Numbered from the stretch's first letter, positions 52,950 to 62,598 are shown. The stretch: 64,000 nt of DNA from Paenibacillus sp. FSL R5-0517 (GCF_037974355.1 NZ_CP150235.1:6820001-6884000), one strand, 5' to 3'. Made by a program: numbers and translations. Notes: generated by a model from the letters alone, not told the origin.

Positions 52950-53708
52950 TTATTCTGTTTGCAGGACTTCCATCAGGTTGTCGTACTCTTCGCTGGTCAG
53001 GTACTTCGAGATCACCTGTTCAATCTCACGTAATTCCTGTTCGGTTAGGCCACCTTCCATGGCGCCTGAGATCTGCTGCATTTCTTTCTGTGGCAGCTTA
53101 TTCATGAGCAAGCTGAAGATTTTTTCTTTCTCCTCTGCTGGCAGCTTGTCCTTCGCTCCTGTGATGTCATCCGGTGATACAACAATTGCATCATTTCCTG
53201 AGGAAGCACCACCGCTAGCCGCTCCGGTTCCGTTCCCCGAAGCTGAACCGCTTCCCTGGGCTGTTCCTGATTTACTACCCGTGCCTGTATCCGTCCCATT
53301 GTTATTTGCGCCTGAGTTTGAGCCTACGGTCGTATCTGTACCTTCACCTGCGCCCTCGCCTGAGCCATTCCCTTGAGACGCCTCGCTGCCTGTATCTACA
53401 CCAGATTGACTGCTCTCCGTACCATTTCCCATAACTGAAACAGCATCTTCCGGAACCCGCTCTTCGTCCGCTCCGGTCGGCTGATCTGTCGTCCCATTTC
53501 CCGATTTATTCCCCTCACTGGTTTTACCACCCAAGGCACCCTGGAACATGGCGGTTAATCCCATCGGTTGACCTTCCCACTGAATATTGAAACTTGCGAG
53601 TAGCGACTTCGCATATGACTGTACAATTAATCCGGTCGTAAGCAGGGTCAGTGAACTGACCAGCAACACGGTTAGCACGATTTTGACAAACCAGACAAGC
53701 AACTTCAT
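52950..53708 (-). CDS. Membrane-anchored protein with a Gly/Ser/Thr-rich linker
   Basis: 252 aa, RBS GGAGGGAGAG. One N-terminal TM helix (FVKIVLTVLLVSSLTLLTTGLIV); a disordered linker rich in Gly, Ser, Thr and Asn (about 60-175); then a compact helical C-terminal domain (about 185-250: DKLPAEEKEKIFSLLMNKLPQKEMQQIS and LTEQELREIEQVISKYLTSEEYDNLMEVL). The linker would span the wall or spore cortex space. I do not know the family; Paenibacillus-type genomes carry such a gene beside purA, from memory. It lies downstream of the purA terminator, so it is a separate unit. Confidence 0.8.
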   Translation of the reverse strand: MKLLVWFVKIVLTVLLVSSLTLLTTGLIVQSYAKSLLASFNIQWEGQPMGLTAMFQGALGGKTSEGNKSGNGTTDQPTGADEERVPEDAVSVMGNGTESSQSGVDTGSEASQGNGSGEGAGEGTDTTVGSNSGANNNGTDTGTGSKSGTAQGSGSASGNGTGAASGGASSGNDAIVVSPDDITGAKDKLPAEEKEKIFSLLMNKLPQKEMQQISGAMEGGLTEQELREIEQVISKYLTSEEYDNLMEVLQTE

Positions 53709-53821
53709 TCCGTTCTCTCCCTCCGATTATCCCACCCGTTCTAGCATGCGCATGTCGGGATCTGTGACTCTACTGTTAACCAGTATTGACGGAAATCTCG
53801 GGATTATATCCGATAAACATA

Positions 53822-53866
53822 CAAAAAACCTCCAGTCATCGCTATAGAAGCAACAACTGGAGGTTT
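53822..53866 (-). terminator. Rho-independent terminator of purA
   Basis: Minus-strand stem AAACCTCCAGT / ACTGGAGGTTT with a 19-nt loop, followed by TTTTGT, 65 nt beyond the stop. Confidence 0.85.
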
Positions 53867-53931
53867 CACTGCCTGAATCGACATAATAATCTATTTGATT
53901 AATTCAATAAATAATCTCTCTTTTTCTGCAA

Positions 53932-55218
53932 TTACTCGTAGATTGGAAGAACTTGATTCGTTTGCTCACGGTTACGACCAACGGAGAAGATCGCAATTGG
54001 AATGCCCGTCAGTTCGGAAACACGTTTTACATAATTCTGCGTGTTCACTGGCAGGTCTTCAAGTTTCTTCGCTCCAGTGATATCTTCGCTCCAGCCTGGC
54101 ATCTCTTCGTATACCGCTTCACATTCAGCCAGCATTTTGAGGCTTGCCGGATAGTGTGTGATAACCTCGCCGCGGAATTTGTATCCTGTGCAGATTTTTA
54201 CGGTTTCCAGACCCGTCATTACGTCCAGAGAGTTCAGGGACAGACCTGTAATACCACTAACACGACGCGCGTGACGAACAACAACACTATCGAACCAACC
54301 CACACGACGTGGACGTCCAGTTACCGTACCATACTCATGTCCCGTCTCACGGATTTGGTCGCCGATCGCATCATGCAATTCCGTAGGGAATGGGCCATCT
54401 CCTACACGAGTTGTGTAGGCTTTGGCTACCCCAATAACTTGCTGAATACGAGCTGGGCCTACGCCAGACCCGATACATACGCCACCTGCGGACGGATTGG
54501 ATGATGTAACAAATGGATAAGTTCCTTGGTCAAGATCCAACATCACGCCTTGTGCGCCTTCGAACAATACTTTTTTGTTCTCATCAATATATTCGTTCAG
54601 AACAACGGATGTATCACGTACATAAGGACGCAGAATTTCTGCATATTCGAGGTAATCTCGCAGAATCTCTTCCACATCAACAGGCTGACCGCCATAGACT
54701 TGCTCAATGACGCGGTTTTTTTCTTTGACCAGGTGACGCAGTTTCAGTTCGAAATCTTCAGCATCCAGCAGGTCAACCATTCGAATACCGATACGAGCTG
54801 ATTTGTCCATGTAACATGGGCCAATTCCTTTGCCAGTCGTACCAATTTTGTTCGGGCCTTTGCTCTCTTCTTCCAGTGCATCCAGTACCATGTGATATGG
54901 CAGGATGATATGTGCACGCTCACTGATGGACAGGTTCTTCGTTGTAAAATCATTGTCATGAATATAATTAATTTCTTCGATGAGTGCCTTCGGGTTGATA
55001 ACCATTCCGTTACCAATAACACACGCTTTATCCGTGTAGAAAATCCCTGATGGAATCATCGTCAGTTTATATTTTTTGTTATCAATCAGAATTGTATGAC
55101 CCGCGTTGTTACCACCTTGATAACGAGCCACCACATCAGCGCTCTCCGCCAAATAATCCGTGATTTTACCTTTTCCTTCGTCTCCCCATTGCGTTCCCAC
55201 TACAACTACCGTTGACAT
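53932..55218 (-). CDS. purA: Adenylosuccinate synthetase
   Basis: 428 aa from ATG 55218, 9 nt after GGAGGA; the ATG at 55227 abuts the RBS and is rejected. GTP-binding and active-site motif GDEGKGK (about 11-17), QGGNNAGHT with the catalytic His, the GTTGKGIGP IMP loop, and RVGWFDSVVVRHA. It catalyses IMP + aspartate + GTP to adenylosuccinate, the first step of AMP synthesis. Preceded by a sigma-A promoter and an inverted PurBox pair, so repression by PurR is predicted. A terminator separates it from dnaB. Confidence 0.98.
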   Translation of the reverse strand: MSTVVVVGTQWGDEGKGKITDYLAESADVVARYQGGNNAGHTILIDNKKYKLTMIPSGIFYTDKACVIGNGMVINPKALIEEINYIHDNDFTTKNLSISERAHIILPYHMVLDALEEESKGPNKIGTTGKGIGPCYMDKSARIGIRMVDLLDAEDFELKLRHLVKEKNRVIEQVYGGQPVDVEEILRDYLEYAEILRPYVRDTSVVLNEYIDENKKVLFEGAQGVMLDLDQGTYPFVTSSNPSAGGVCIGSGVGPARIQQVIGVAKAYTTRVGDGPFPTELHDAIGDQIRETGHEYGTVTGRPRRVGWFDSVVVRHARRVSGITGLSLNSLDVMTGLETVKICTGYKFRGEVITHYPASLKMLAECEAVYEEMPGWSEDITGAKKLEDLPVNTQNYVKRVSELTGIPIAIFSVGRNREQTNQVLPIYE

Positions 55219-55389
55219 AGTTAACATTCCTCCGTGGGTGCCTTGCGCACCTTTGTATTGGTCTGTCCGTCCTCTATCCCGGCAGGCATGTTACGCAATA
55301 AACCGACTGAGAAGCGTGCTAACGGACAGTAAAAATGTCCTTCCGTTACATTCAAGGGAAGGTTTGCGCTGCTTTAACGCAGCAGTATT

Positions 55390-55418
55390 AGTGTACCAGT
55401 ACCTTTTTTCAAAGTCAA
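55390..55418 (-). promoter_or_regulatory. Sigma-A promoter of purA
   Basis: Minus-strand -35 TTGACT (55413-55418), 17-bp spacer, -10 TACACT (55390-55395). It predicts a leader of about 165 nt. Confidence 0.8.
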
Positions 55419-55421
55419 ATC

Positions 55422-55467
55422 AAATGGCGAACAATTAGATATAGTACAACTGTAATGTTCGGGATTT
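55422..55467. promoter_or_regulatory. Inverted PurBox pair (PurR operator) upstream of purA
   Basis: Box 1 AAATGGCGAACAAT (plus strand, 55422-55435) and box 2, read on the minus strand as AAATCCCGAACATT (55454-55467), facing each other with 18 bp between. They match the AWWWCCGAACWWT consensus (box 1 with a changed C). They lie just upstream of the purA -35, as in B. subtilis pur promoters. Confidence 0.75.
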
Positions 55468-55484
55468 ACCCATAATTTCGACAC

Positions 55485-55533
55485 AAAAAACCGGAGACCT
55501 CAGTCCAATCTTGCTTGACTGCTATCACCGGTT
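55485..55533 (-). terminator. Rho-independent terminator of dnaB
   Basis: Minus-strand hairpin with outer stem AACCGG/CCGGTT and inner CAGTC/GACTG, followed by TTTTTTG, 130 nt beyond the dnaB stop. Confidence 0.75.
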
Positions 55534-55662
55534 CAAGGATATCTATTTCAATGTGAATCTATATCTGGTATTTATAACACATGTTTGAGTTCAGTTGCTC
55601 TAATAGTTGATCTTCGGGACAGACGAGTTTGCTTCCTGATCGAAGCCGTCAGCACCTGCCCG

Positions 55663-57024
55663 TTACATCGCAAAGGCGTCATTGTGCGCCCTCTCGTAGT
55701 TGACGAATTTATTAAAGTTTTTCAGGAAGACCAGTTCTACTGTACCTACCGGACCGTTACGCTGTTTGGCGATAATGATCTCGATAATATTTTTCTTTTC
55801 GGTATCCTGATTATAGTAGTCATCCCGGTAGAGGAACGCTACGATGTCGGCATCTTGCTCAATCGAACCCGATTCCCGCAAGTCACTCATCATTGGACGT
55901 TTATCCTGACGCTGCTCTACACCCCGGCTCAGCTGAGACAAGGCGATAACTGGAACTTCCAGTTCCCGGCCAATTTGCTTCAGTGTACGTGAGATCTCGG
56001 ATACCTCTTGTTGACGGTTCTCCCCGGCTTTGCCGCGTCCACTAATCAATTGAAGGTAGTCAATCAGTATCATACCCAGACCCTTCTCCTTCTTCAGACG
56101 ACGGCATTTGGCACGAATATCGGCTACCGTGATACCAGGTGTATCATCGATATAGATATTAGCTTCGTTGAGAGCTGCGATACCCATCGTCAGCTTCTGC
56201 CAATCTTCATCCCCTTTGAATTCCCCTGTACGAAGAACTCCCGCGTCCAGGTTAGCTTCCGCACAGATCATCCGTTGTACGAGCTGTGCAGCCGACATCT
56301 CCAGACTGAAGATGGCTACCGTTTCTTGCGCCCGGATGCCTACATTCTGGGCAATATTCAAGGCGAAGGCCGTCTTACCTACGGATGGACGCGCCGCTAC
56401 AATGATCAAGTCACTGCGCTGGAAGCCGGCAGTCATCTTGTCCAAATCGATGAAGCCGGAAGGGATACCAGTTGTCGTTCCCCGATTCTGATGCAGCGTT
56501 TCGACTTTATCGAATACTTCCATCAATACGTCCTGAATGGCTATAAAACCACTACTGGAGCGACGATTGGAAATCTCCAGAATACGACGTTCAGCTTCTC
56601 CAAGCATGGCTGCAACATCTTCGCCGCCTGTATATCCTTCACTTACGATCTGTGTTGCCGTACGAATCAGACGACGCAGCATCGATTTCTCTTCGATAAT
56701 CTGAGCGTAATAGTCTACGTTCGCGGCTGTAGGTACACCATGTGCCAGCTTAGCCAGATAACTAACGCCGCCGATGTCCTCCAGCTCACCTTTATCCTTC
56801 AGAAGCGAAGTCAGTGTCACGAGGTCAATCGGTTGATTTCCCTCACCCAGCTGAATCATCGCTTCAAAGATTAATTGATGGGGTTTATCATAGAAATCCT
56901 CGGTTTGCACCCGTTCCATCGCTGTAATCAGGGCTTCACCCTGCAACAGGATTGCACCCAGCACGGCCTGTTCGGCTTCCAGGTTCTGCGGGGGAATCCG
57001 GTCGAATAACATTTCTCCGCCCAT
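55663..57024 (-). CDS. dnaB: Replicative DNA helicase DnaB
   Basis: 453 aa (B. subtilis DnaC equivalent). N-terminal DnaB_N domain (about 10-115: PPQNLEAEQAVLGAILL), linker, and RecA-like helicase domain with Walker A in AARPSVGKTAFALNIA (about 208), Walker B in LGMILIDYLQLISG, and RESGSIEQDADIV in motif H4. It forms the hexameric ring that unwinds the replication fork. It follows rplI by 1 nt and is probably cotranscribed with gdpP-rplI. No intein interrupts it. Confidence 0.98.
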   Translation of the reverse strand: MGGEMLFDRIPPQNLEAEQAVLGAILLQGEALITAMERVQTEDFYDKPHQLIFEAMIQLGEGNQPIDLVTLTSLLKDKGELEDIGGVSYLAKLAHGVPTAANVDYYAQIIEEKSMLRRLIRTATQIVSEGYTGGEDVAAMLGEAERRILEISNRRSSSGFIAIQDVLMEVFDKVETLHQNRGTTTGIPSGFIDLDKMTAGFQRSDLIIVAARPSVGKTAFALNIAQNVGIRAQETVAIFSLEMSAAQLVQRMICAEANLDAGVLRTGEFKGDEDWQKLTMGIAALNEANIYIDDTPGITVADIRAKCRRLKKEKGLGMILIDYLQLISGRGKAGENRQQEVSEISRTLKQIGRELEVPVIALSQLSRGVEQRQDKRPMMSDLRESGSIEQDADIVAFLYRDDYYNQDTEKKNIIEIIIAKQRNGPVGTVELVFLKNFNKFVNYERAHNDAFAM

Positions 57025-57025
57025 C

Positions 57026-57469
57026 TTACTCTTCCGTTACCTGTACCTTCAAGGTTGCCTTCACTTCAGGGTGAACCTTGACAGTTACTTGTGTTACGCC
57101 GAGTGTACGAATAGGCTCGTCCAGCTCAATTTTGCGTTTGTCTACTTTCAAACCCTTTTTAGACAAAGCTTCTGCGATCTGTTTGCTGGTAATGGCGCCG
57201 AACAGACGACCACCTTCGCCGGACTTGGCTTTCAGTTCAGTCACTTCTGCTTCCAGCTTCTTCGCGAGTGCTTCCGCTTCTGCTTTCTCTTCCTGTTTGA
57301 GTCGTTCCTCAGCTGCCTTCTGGTTGTCGAGTGTCTTCATGTTGCCGTCCGTTGCCAGACGAGCAATTCCCCGTGGCAGTAGGAAGTTCTGTGCGTAGCC
57401 CTCAGATACTTCCTTCACTTGCCCTTTCTTGCCTTGACCCTTCATATCTTTTATAAAAATGACTTTCAT
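57026..57469 (-). CDS. rplI: 50S ribosomal protein L9
   Basis: 147 aa. N-terminal domain with the signature GQGKKGQVKEVSEGYAQNFLLP (start of the protein at 57469), a long exposed connecting helix (about 45-78, rich in Lys/Glu/Ala), and a C-terminal rRNA-binding domain (EGGRLFGAITSKQIAEAL). It binds 23S rRNA and helps maintain reading frame. ATGA overlap with the gdpP stop. Confidence 0.98.
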   Translation of the reverse strand: MKVIFIKDMKGQGKKGQVKEVSEGYAQNFLLPRGIARLATDGNMKTLDNQKAAEERLKQEEKAEAEALAKKLEAEVTELKAKSGEGGRLFGAITSKQIAEALSKKGLKVDKRKIELDEPIRTLGVTQVTVKVHPEVKATLKVQVTEE

Positions 57470-59457
57470 TCGAACAGCCCCTCTTCCTTTTCGATTTCAG
57501 CCAGTACGTTCGTCAGCCGTTTTTCTGCCTCTCCAAGCGTTCCTTCGAGCTGAACGGCAGCATTCGTCAAATGTCCGCCACCGCCCAGTCGTTCCATGAC
57601 AACTTGAACATTCATGCGTCCCAGCGATCTCGCGCTGATGCCAATCAGTCCATCCGGACGCTCACTAATTACAAATGAAGCGACCACGTCAGTCATGTTT
57701 AGCAATGTGTCCGCCACCTGGGCGATCATCATCTGTGAAATCTTGCTGCCAGGGTCCGTGACCGCCAGCGCAATGTTCCCGTATACCATTTTAGCATGCT
57801 TTATGATTTCTGCCTTAGCAATATATTCTGACAGATCTTCTTTCATCAACCGTTGGACCATAATGGTGTCCGCACCACTACGTCGCAGGAAACCTGCGGC
57901 CTCGAACGTTCTAGACCCGGTGTGCAATGCAAAATGCTTCGTATCCATCGTGATTCCGGCAAGCAGAGCCGTAGCTTCAAGTGGAGTAAATTGTACTTTG
58001 TCATGAATATATTGCAAAAGCTCCGTTACCAGTTCCGCAGCCGAAGAAGCGTAAGGCTCCAGATAGATCAACACAGCATCATTGATGAACTCCTCACCCC
58101 GACGATGGTGATCCACAACGACAACACGGGTTGCAGACTGCACCAGTTTCGGCTCCATGGTCATAGAGGCCTTGTGTGTATCCACCACAACCAGTAGCGT
58201 GTGCTCTGTCATCATCTGGGTTGCTTGTTCCGGTGATACAAATGCCTTGGACAACTTCTCGTCCTTGTTCACTTGCTCCATCATCCGTTCAATCGCTGGA
58301 TTGATTCCATCCAGAACAATGCGTGCTTCCACATTGTACAGGCTCGCCGCTTTCCATACCCCGATGGATGCACCGATTGCGTCCATATCCGGAATTTTGT
58401 GCCCCATGATGAGCACTCGATCGCTCTCCTGCATGAGGTCACGCAGCGCGTGCGCAATAACTCGTGCTCTCACTCGTGTTCGTTTCTCCACGGCGTTGGA
58501 CTTGCCCCCGTAGAAAGACAGACGTTGCCCCGATTTCACAGCCGCCTGGTCGCCGCCGCGTCCAAGTGCCATGTCCAGACTGGACTGTGCCAATTCTCCC
58601 ATCTCACTGATGCTATCCGAACCAAACGCGAGTCCGACACTGAGTGTCATGGGCACTTTGAGGTCAGCGGTCATCTCCCGAACTTCATCCAAAATGACAA
58701 ATCGGCTCTGCTCCAGTTCTTGCAATGACTTATGATTCAGCATCAACAGATAACGATCCGAAGACAGCCGGCGCAGGTACACTTCATACTGTTTGGCCCA
58801 TGATGTAATCTCACTGGTCACACGAGCAATGAGCGCGGTACGCTGCTGGTCGTCCATGCCTTGGGCAGCCTCGTCCAGATTATCCAGAACGAGAATACCC
58901 AAAGCCAGGCGTTCATTTTCATATTTATCACGAAGAATGGCTAGCTCCGTAATCTCGTATACATATACATACCGCTCCTGCGGGTTATGAATAACTCCAT
59001 AATGCCGATCATCCAACTGGAATTCGTCATGGAATTCCCTGGATGCATGTTCCTTCGTCCCATCCTTCTTCTCTTTAGGCTGAGGAAGTTTGGGAAACAA
59101 ATTAAGCAGCGGATTACCCACCATTGTCTTCTCCTGGAACATCTCCGCAACAAAGCGATTATGCCACTCTACCGTACGATCTTCGCTGTACAGCACAATT
59201 CCGAATGGAAGCATGCTGACCGCTTCCCCCTCCATCCGTTTGATCCGGATAGACAGGCCATTAATATAGTCGTTAAGCTCACGGCGGAACGCCAGCTCCG
59301 CCTTAATCATGACGATTCCCAGCGCCGAAGCCAGTATCAGACTAATCAAACCAAGCGTCCAGTTATAAATGGTAACGAACATAACGAGCAATAGCAGCAG
59401 TATGAACGCCCATACGGTATAGTAGCCGTGCCAGCGTTTCTTCAGAAATTTAGGCAA
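57466..59457 (-). CDS. gdpP: Cyclic-di-AMP phosphodiesterase GdpP (YybT)
   Basis: 663 aa from a TTG at 59457 with AGGGTGAT upstream. Two TM helices (about 12-52), a haem-binding-type PAS domain (about 75-160), a degenerate GGDEF domain (about 175-305), and the DHH/DHHA1 phosphodiesterase (about 335-660) with MDAIGASIG, VVVDHHRRGEEF and the C-terminal GGGGHLTNAAV. It hydrolyses c-di-AMP to pApA and so sets osmotic and wall homeostasis and beta-lactam tolerance. The canonical yybS-gdpP-rplI-dnaB order is kept. Confidence 0.96.
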   Translation of the reverse strand: MPKFLKKRWHGYYTVWAFILLLLLVMFVTIYNWTLGLISLILASALGIVMIKAELAFRRELNDYINGLSIRIKRMEGEAVSMLPFGIVLYSEDRTVEWHNRFVAEMFQEKTMVGNPLLNLFPKLPQPKEKKDGTKEHASREFHDEFQLDDRHYGVIHNPQERYVYVYEITELAILRDKYENERLALGILVLDNLDEAAQGMDDQQRTALIARVTSEITSWAKQYEVYLRRLSSDRYLLMLNHKSLQELEQSRFVILDEVREMTADLKVPMTLSVGLAFGSDSISEMGELAQSSLDMALGRGGDQAAVKSGQRLSFYGGKSNAVEKRTRVRARVIAHALRDLMQESDRVLIMGHKIPDMDAIGASIGVWKAASLYNVEARIVLDGINPAIERMMEQVNKDEKLSKAFVSPEQATQMMTEHTLLVVVDTHKASMTMEPKLVQSATRVVVVDHHRRGEEFINDAVLIYLEPYASSAAELVTELLQYIHDKVQFTPLEATALLAGITMDTKHFALHTGSRTFEAAGFLRRSGADTIMVQRLMKEDLSEYIAKAEIIKHAKMVYGNIALAVTDPGSKISQMMIAQVADTLLNMTDVVASFVISERPDGLIGISARSLGRMNVQVVMERLGGGGHLTNAAVQLEGTLGEAEKRLTNVLAEIEKEEGLFE

Positions 59458-59468
59458 GACTCATCACC

Positions 59469-60389
59469 CTATCGTTTTGATTTCGATATTGCCTCACGAA
59501 GCGGGAACGCCAGATCGATAATTCCGATAATCCGAAGCGGACCAATGAAGAAGACCGCAGCCGCCAGGAAATAAGGTATAACCGGATTCCATTTCTTTGT
59601 ATGTGAGAGAAAGAAGAAGAAGCCGATCGCTTGAATCATGAAGCCCAGATTGATTAATGGCGACAGGTTCATGGCAATCATCGTCCAATATGTTCCATCA
59701 CTTTGTCTCGAGATCACTTCGATCAACAATGCGAGGAAATAATACCAGATCAATGCACGCGGCATACGCCACTCTCTCGCTGGTGGAAGCTTTGATACCA
59801 CCACACCCATCACATTCAAAATCGGGCGCGCAATGGCGTGCGTAATAAAGGCCATTACCATCGATGTAACAACGAGAGCAAATGGGATCATAAGCTGCGT
59901 TTGCTTGGCGACATCCTCGGTCATCTCAGGAGTCCATGCAAACCCGTTAATCATCTGATTCGATGAATTCGTTAACGGTTCAATGGTCAATTTGACTACA
60001 TCTTCAATATAACTGGACAGGTCGAATTGGAAAATGACACTGCCAATCAAGAGCAACAACAAGTATTCTGCCAACATCATGCCACTTCCCGCCATCAGTG
60101 CAAACAGCGCCGATTTGCGTGTTTTATACGCGTGACCCATAACGATCGCTGGCAGGGTAAAGATAAGCAATAGTAACAGATAGATGGGGTGGAATACGAC
60201 CAAAATAACAGCTACAGGCACGAGATGCCATATAAAAGATTTTAAAGATAATGAAGCATACAAAATAACTCCCGGTATCATCATAAAAAATATGGCAAGT
60301 ACCGATAAAGGAGTTAACAGCGAAAGTAGCAAGAGCAGATAAACTGCGCTCCAAACAGCTGATTTAAAGCTAAATTTCAACAAATTCAC
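59469..60389 (-). CDS. yybS: YybS-family (DUF2232) membrane protein
   Basis: 306 aa from a GTG at 60389, in a 4-bp GTGA overlap with the preceding gene. About eight hydrophobic helices, e.g. YLLLLLSLLTPLSVLAIFFMMIPGV and GFMIQAIGFFFFLSHTKKW. DUF2232 membership fits size, topology and position ahead of gdpP and rplI. The family resembles ECF-transporter S components in topology, but no substrate is known; in some Firmicutes it is linked to sporulation. Confidence 0.9.
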   Translation of the reverse strand: MNLLKFSFKSAVWSAVYLLLLLSLLTPLSVLAIFFMMIPGVILYASLSLKSFIWHLVPVAVILVVFHPIYLLLLLIFTLPAIVMGHAYKTRKSALFALMAGSGMMLAEYLLLLLIGSVIFQFDLSSYIEDVVKLTIEPLTNSSNQMINGFAWTPEMTEDVAKQTQLMIPFALVVTSMVMAFITHAIARPILNVMGVVVSKLPPAREWRMPRALIWYYFLALLIEVISRQSDGTYWTMIAMNLSPLINLGFMIQAIGFFFFLSHTKKWNPVIPYFLAAAVFFIGPLRIIGIIDLAFPLREAISKSKR

Positions 60390-60703
60390 CTCTTACGCAT
60401 ATGATCTTCTAACGCGGAAATATCCTGGTACCAGTCTTCAAGCTGGTGACCTTCCTGTTTATGCTTTCTCAACTTCTCAACTAGCAGAGCATCCAGATCC
60501 TTGAAAGGAATACCGAGCCTGCGGCCCAATATGTAACTACTCATAATCAAACTGGCAAGACTGTCCCCGATTCGAGTTGTACTGCCTTCCCATAACGCCT
60601 TGAATAATCGGGATACCTGATCAAGCACTTCGGTTTTCAGCCATTCAATCACTTTAGCACGTTTGGCTACATCCAGTTCTTTAGGCATATTGGCGAAAGT
60701 CAC
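60386..60703 (-). CDS. MazG-like protein, 105 aa
   Basis: All-helical protein with the MazG-like pattern: KVIEWLKTEVLDQVSRLFKALWEG, DSLASLIMSSYILGRRLGI, LDALLVEKLRKHK. The metal-binding ExxE...ExxD set of true MazG is not obvious, as usual in this small family. The start is uncertain: GTG 60703 has GGGGGA almost abutting, ATG 60688 has it too far. Overlaps the yybS start by 4 bp, so it is the first gene of that operon. Confidence 0.8.
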   Translation of the reverse strand: MTFANMPKELDVAKRAKVIEWLKTEVLDQVSRLFKALWEGSTTRIGDSLASLIMSSYILGRRLGIPFKDLDALLVEKLRKHKQEGHQLEDWYQDISALEDHMRKR

Positions 60704-60953
60704 TCTCCCCCGAAAAAGCTTTATTCTCCATTATAGCATAAAAAGAGGGCCCGCAAAATTACCCCAAAAAGCGGAGAAGTTCTCCGAAACTGATGTCAGG
60801 TACTTATGCGGAGTCCTCCGTACATCTTATCGACCTATATATTTGTCAAAAGCTTCGAGTGCGCCCTTGGTTCAGCACTTCTTAAGTTTAACATGATACT
60901 GGATGGCTGTGATTATCCCTCATGAAACCATAATATTTAAATTCGGTACAGCT

Positions 60954-61379
60954 TTACTTAACCTTGATTGATTCTTTGGCTACAATACCCTCGCAGTACT
61001 CAATAATTTGACTCCGTCTGACAATACCAATGAATCGATCCATATCGTCGACCACAGGAACAAAGTTCTGAACTTTAGCCAGATTAATCAGGTCTTCCAT
61101 GTTGGCGTCAATGGATACGGGTTTAATATCCAAGCGGAGTGGAACGTCTTTGAGTAGAAATTTTGAAGCGTTTTCAAATGAAATCTTTCCCTCGGCATTC
61201 TTCATATACCACAGTAAGTCGCCTTCGGTAACCGTACCAATATATTTGCCCTCTTTATTCAAAATGGGAACCGCCGTAAAACGATGATATTCCATCCGTT
61301 CCAACGTTTGCCGCAGCGTAGAATCCGACGTCACACACGTAACCTCTTGTTTGGGTAGCAAAAAGAATGCGATGTTCAT
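60954..61379 (-). CDS. CBS-domain protein
   Basis: 141 aa, two CBS motifs. First about 1-60 (FFLLPKQEVTCVTSDSTLRQTLERM, then YHRFTAVPILNKEGKYIGTVTEGDLLW); second about 75-135 (PLRLDIKPVSIDANMEDLINLAKVQNFVPVVDDMDRFIGIVRRSQII). No catalytic domain is attached. The pair should form a Bateman module binding adenine nucleotides, possibly c-di-AMP as in DarB-type proteins of Bacillus; this is inferred, helped by gdpP nearby. Monocistronic. Confidence 0.88.
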   Translation of the reverse strand: MNIAFFLLPKQEVTCVTSDSTLRQTLERMEYHRFTAVPILNKEGKYIGTVTEGDLLWYMKNAEGKISFENASKFLLKDVPLRLDIKPVSIDANMEDLINLAKVQNFVPVVDDMDRFIGIVRRSQIIEYCEGIVAKESIKVK

Positions 61380-61491
61380 ACCCTTGTGTATCCTCCTTAT
61401 GAATTTCTTCGTTCAACTTATCTCGCTCAACTTATATTATACGGATTAGAACGCAGGATGTTCCAAAAGGATCACAGTTCTCACTGCAAAG

Positions 61492-61526
61492 AAAAAAAAC
61501 AGCAGCCCGCGAATAAACGTACTGCT
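61492..61526 (-). terminator. Rho-independent terminator of the LCP gene
   Basis: Minus-strand stem CAGCAGTACG / CGGGCTGCTG followed by a run of eight T residues, 38 nt beyond the stop. Confidence 0.88.
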
Positions 61527-61563
61527 GATTGTGGTCTACAACACATCATCGGTATGGAATTGG

Positions 61564-62598
61564 TTATTCAATCTTTTGCCGGTCAGGGATCATTACTTCG
61601 CCGGCTGGAGTCGATTGATCCATCCAGTTGTTAATCAGCTCTTTGGCATATTGGACATCTTTCTCGTCAGCCTGGCCATAATAGATACCATCCTTTTTCA
61701 TCCCCTCACCAAGAATGGTGAAGCTCGAAATCTGAGGTTTCTCCTGAGTAAGCACCTGTTTAGCCAGATCAATAATAAACGAAGCTCGCATATCCGTCTG
61801 GAAGCTGTCTCCCATAATCTGAATCAATTCGGGAATTTTGGCGATTTGATTCAAATTGAGCATCTCATTCGCCATCGCGTTCAGGAAAATCTGCTGCCGC
61901 TTAGTACGATTAAAATCACTATCCTCACGGTATCTTACATAATACAATGCTTCCTGCCCGTCATAGATCGGCTTACCGCCTTCAATCGTGAATTGCACAT
62001 GATCCGGGTTCTTGTTCACAATGTCCTCATCAATTGGCAGTTTTACACCACCAAGCGCATCAACTACTTTTTTGATCCCGTCAAAGTTGATCGTTGCATA
62101 GTAACCTACATCAGCATCAAGGAATTTCTCCACCGTATTGATGGACATATTCTCCCCACCAAAAGCATAGGCATGCGCCAGCTTATCATAATCATCTACG
62201 CCGTCCTTGTTTGCATCCCGTCCAACAATCTGCACATACGTATCACGTGGAATGGATACCAGAAGCACACGAGATTCCTTGGGGCGTACTACAGCATAGA
62301 TAACCGTGTCTGAACGTCCGCGCGTCTTCTCATAGGCACGTTTATCCGAACCCAGCAGTAACACGGAGAAAGGTTCCTTACGGTATACTGTTGGATCAGG
62401 CGTATTGTTGCCTTCTTGCGGTACATAAGAGCGGGATAGCTGATCTTCTACCGAGCCGGCGAGAAACAGATCAAATGCCGCCACAGCCAGCTGTTGACGG
62501 AACAAATAACCTCCGATTAACAAAACAACAAGTGAAACGAGCGTTATATATAGGCCTTTTCTTCTTTTCTTCTTCTTATCTTTAGTTCTGCTTTTCAT
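61564..62598 (-). CDS. LytR-CpsA-Psr (LCP) family cell-wall glycopolymer ligase
   Basis: 344 aa. Basic cytoplasmic start (KDKKKKRRKG), one TM helix (LYITLVSLVVLLIGGYLF), then the LCP domain (about 80-300) with FSVLLLGSDKR, the Arg-Asp set in RGRSDTVIYAVV, VSIPRDTYVQI, the segment DYDKLAHAYAFGGENMSINTVE and YVRYREDSDFNRTKRQQIFL. LCP enzymes transfer teichoic acids or other polymers from undecaprenyl-phosphate to peptidoglycan. All conserved Arg/Asp residues are present. Confidence 0.95.
   Translation of the reverse strand: MKSRTKDKKKKRRKGLYITLVSLVVLLIGGYLFRQQLAVAAFDLFLAGSVEDQLSRSYVPQEGNNTPDPTVYRKEPFSVLLLGSDKRAYEKTRGRSDTVIYAVVRPKESRVLLVSIPRDTYVQIVGRDANKDGVDDYDKLAHAYAFGGENMSINTVEKFLDADVGYYATINFDGIKKVVDALGGVKLPIDEDIVNKNPDHVQFTIEGGKPIYDGQEALYYVRYREDSDFNRTKRQQIFLNAMANEMLNLNQIAKIPELIQIMGDSFQTDMRASFIIDLAKQVLTQEKPQISSFTILGEGMKKDGIYYGQADEKDVQYAKELINNWMDQSTPAGEVMIPDRQKIE

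Noticed and set aside
56008..56874. 288-codon plus-strand open frame
   Set aside because: It lies antisense to dnaB, has no RBS and no family, and is a shadow of dnaB codon bias.
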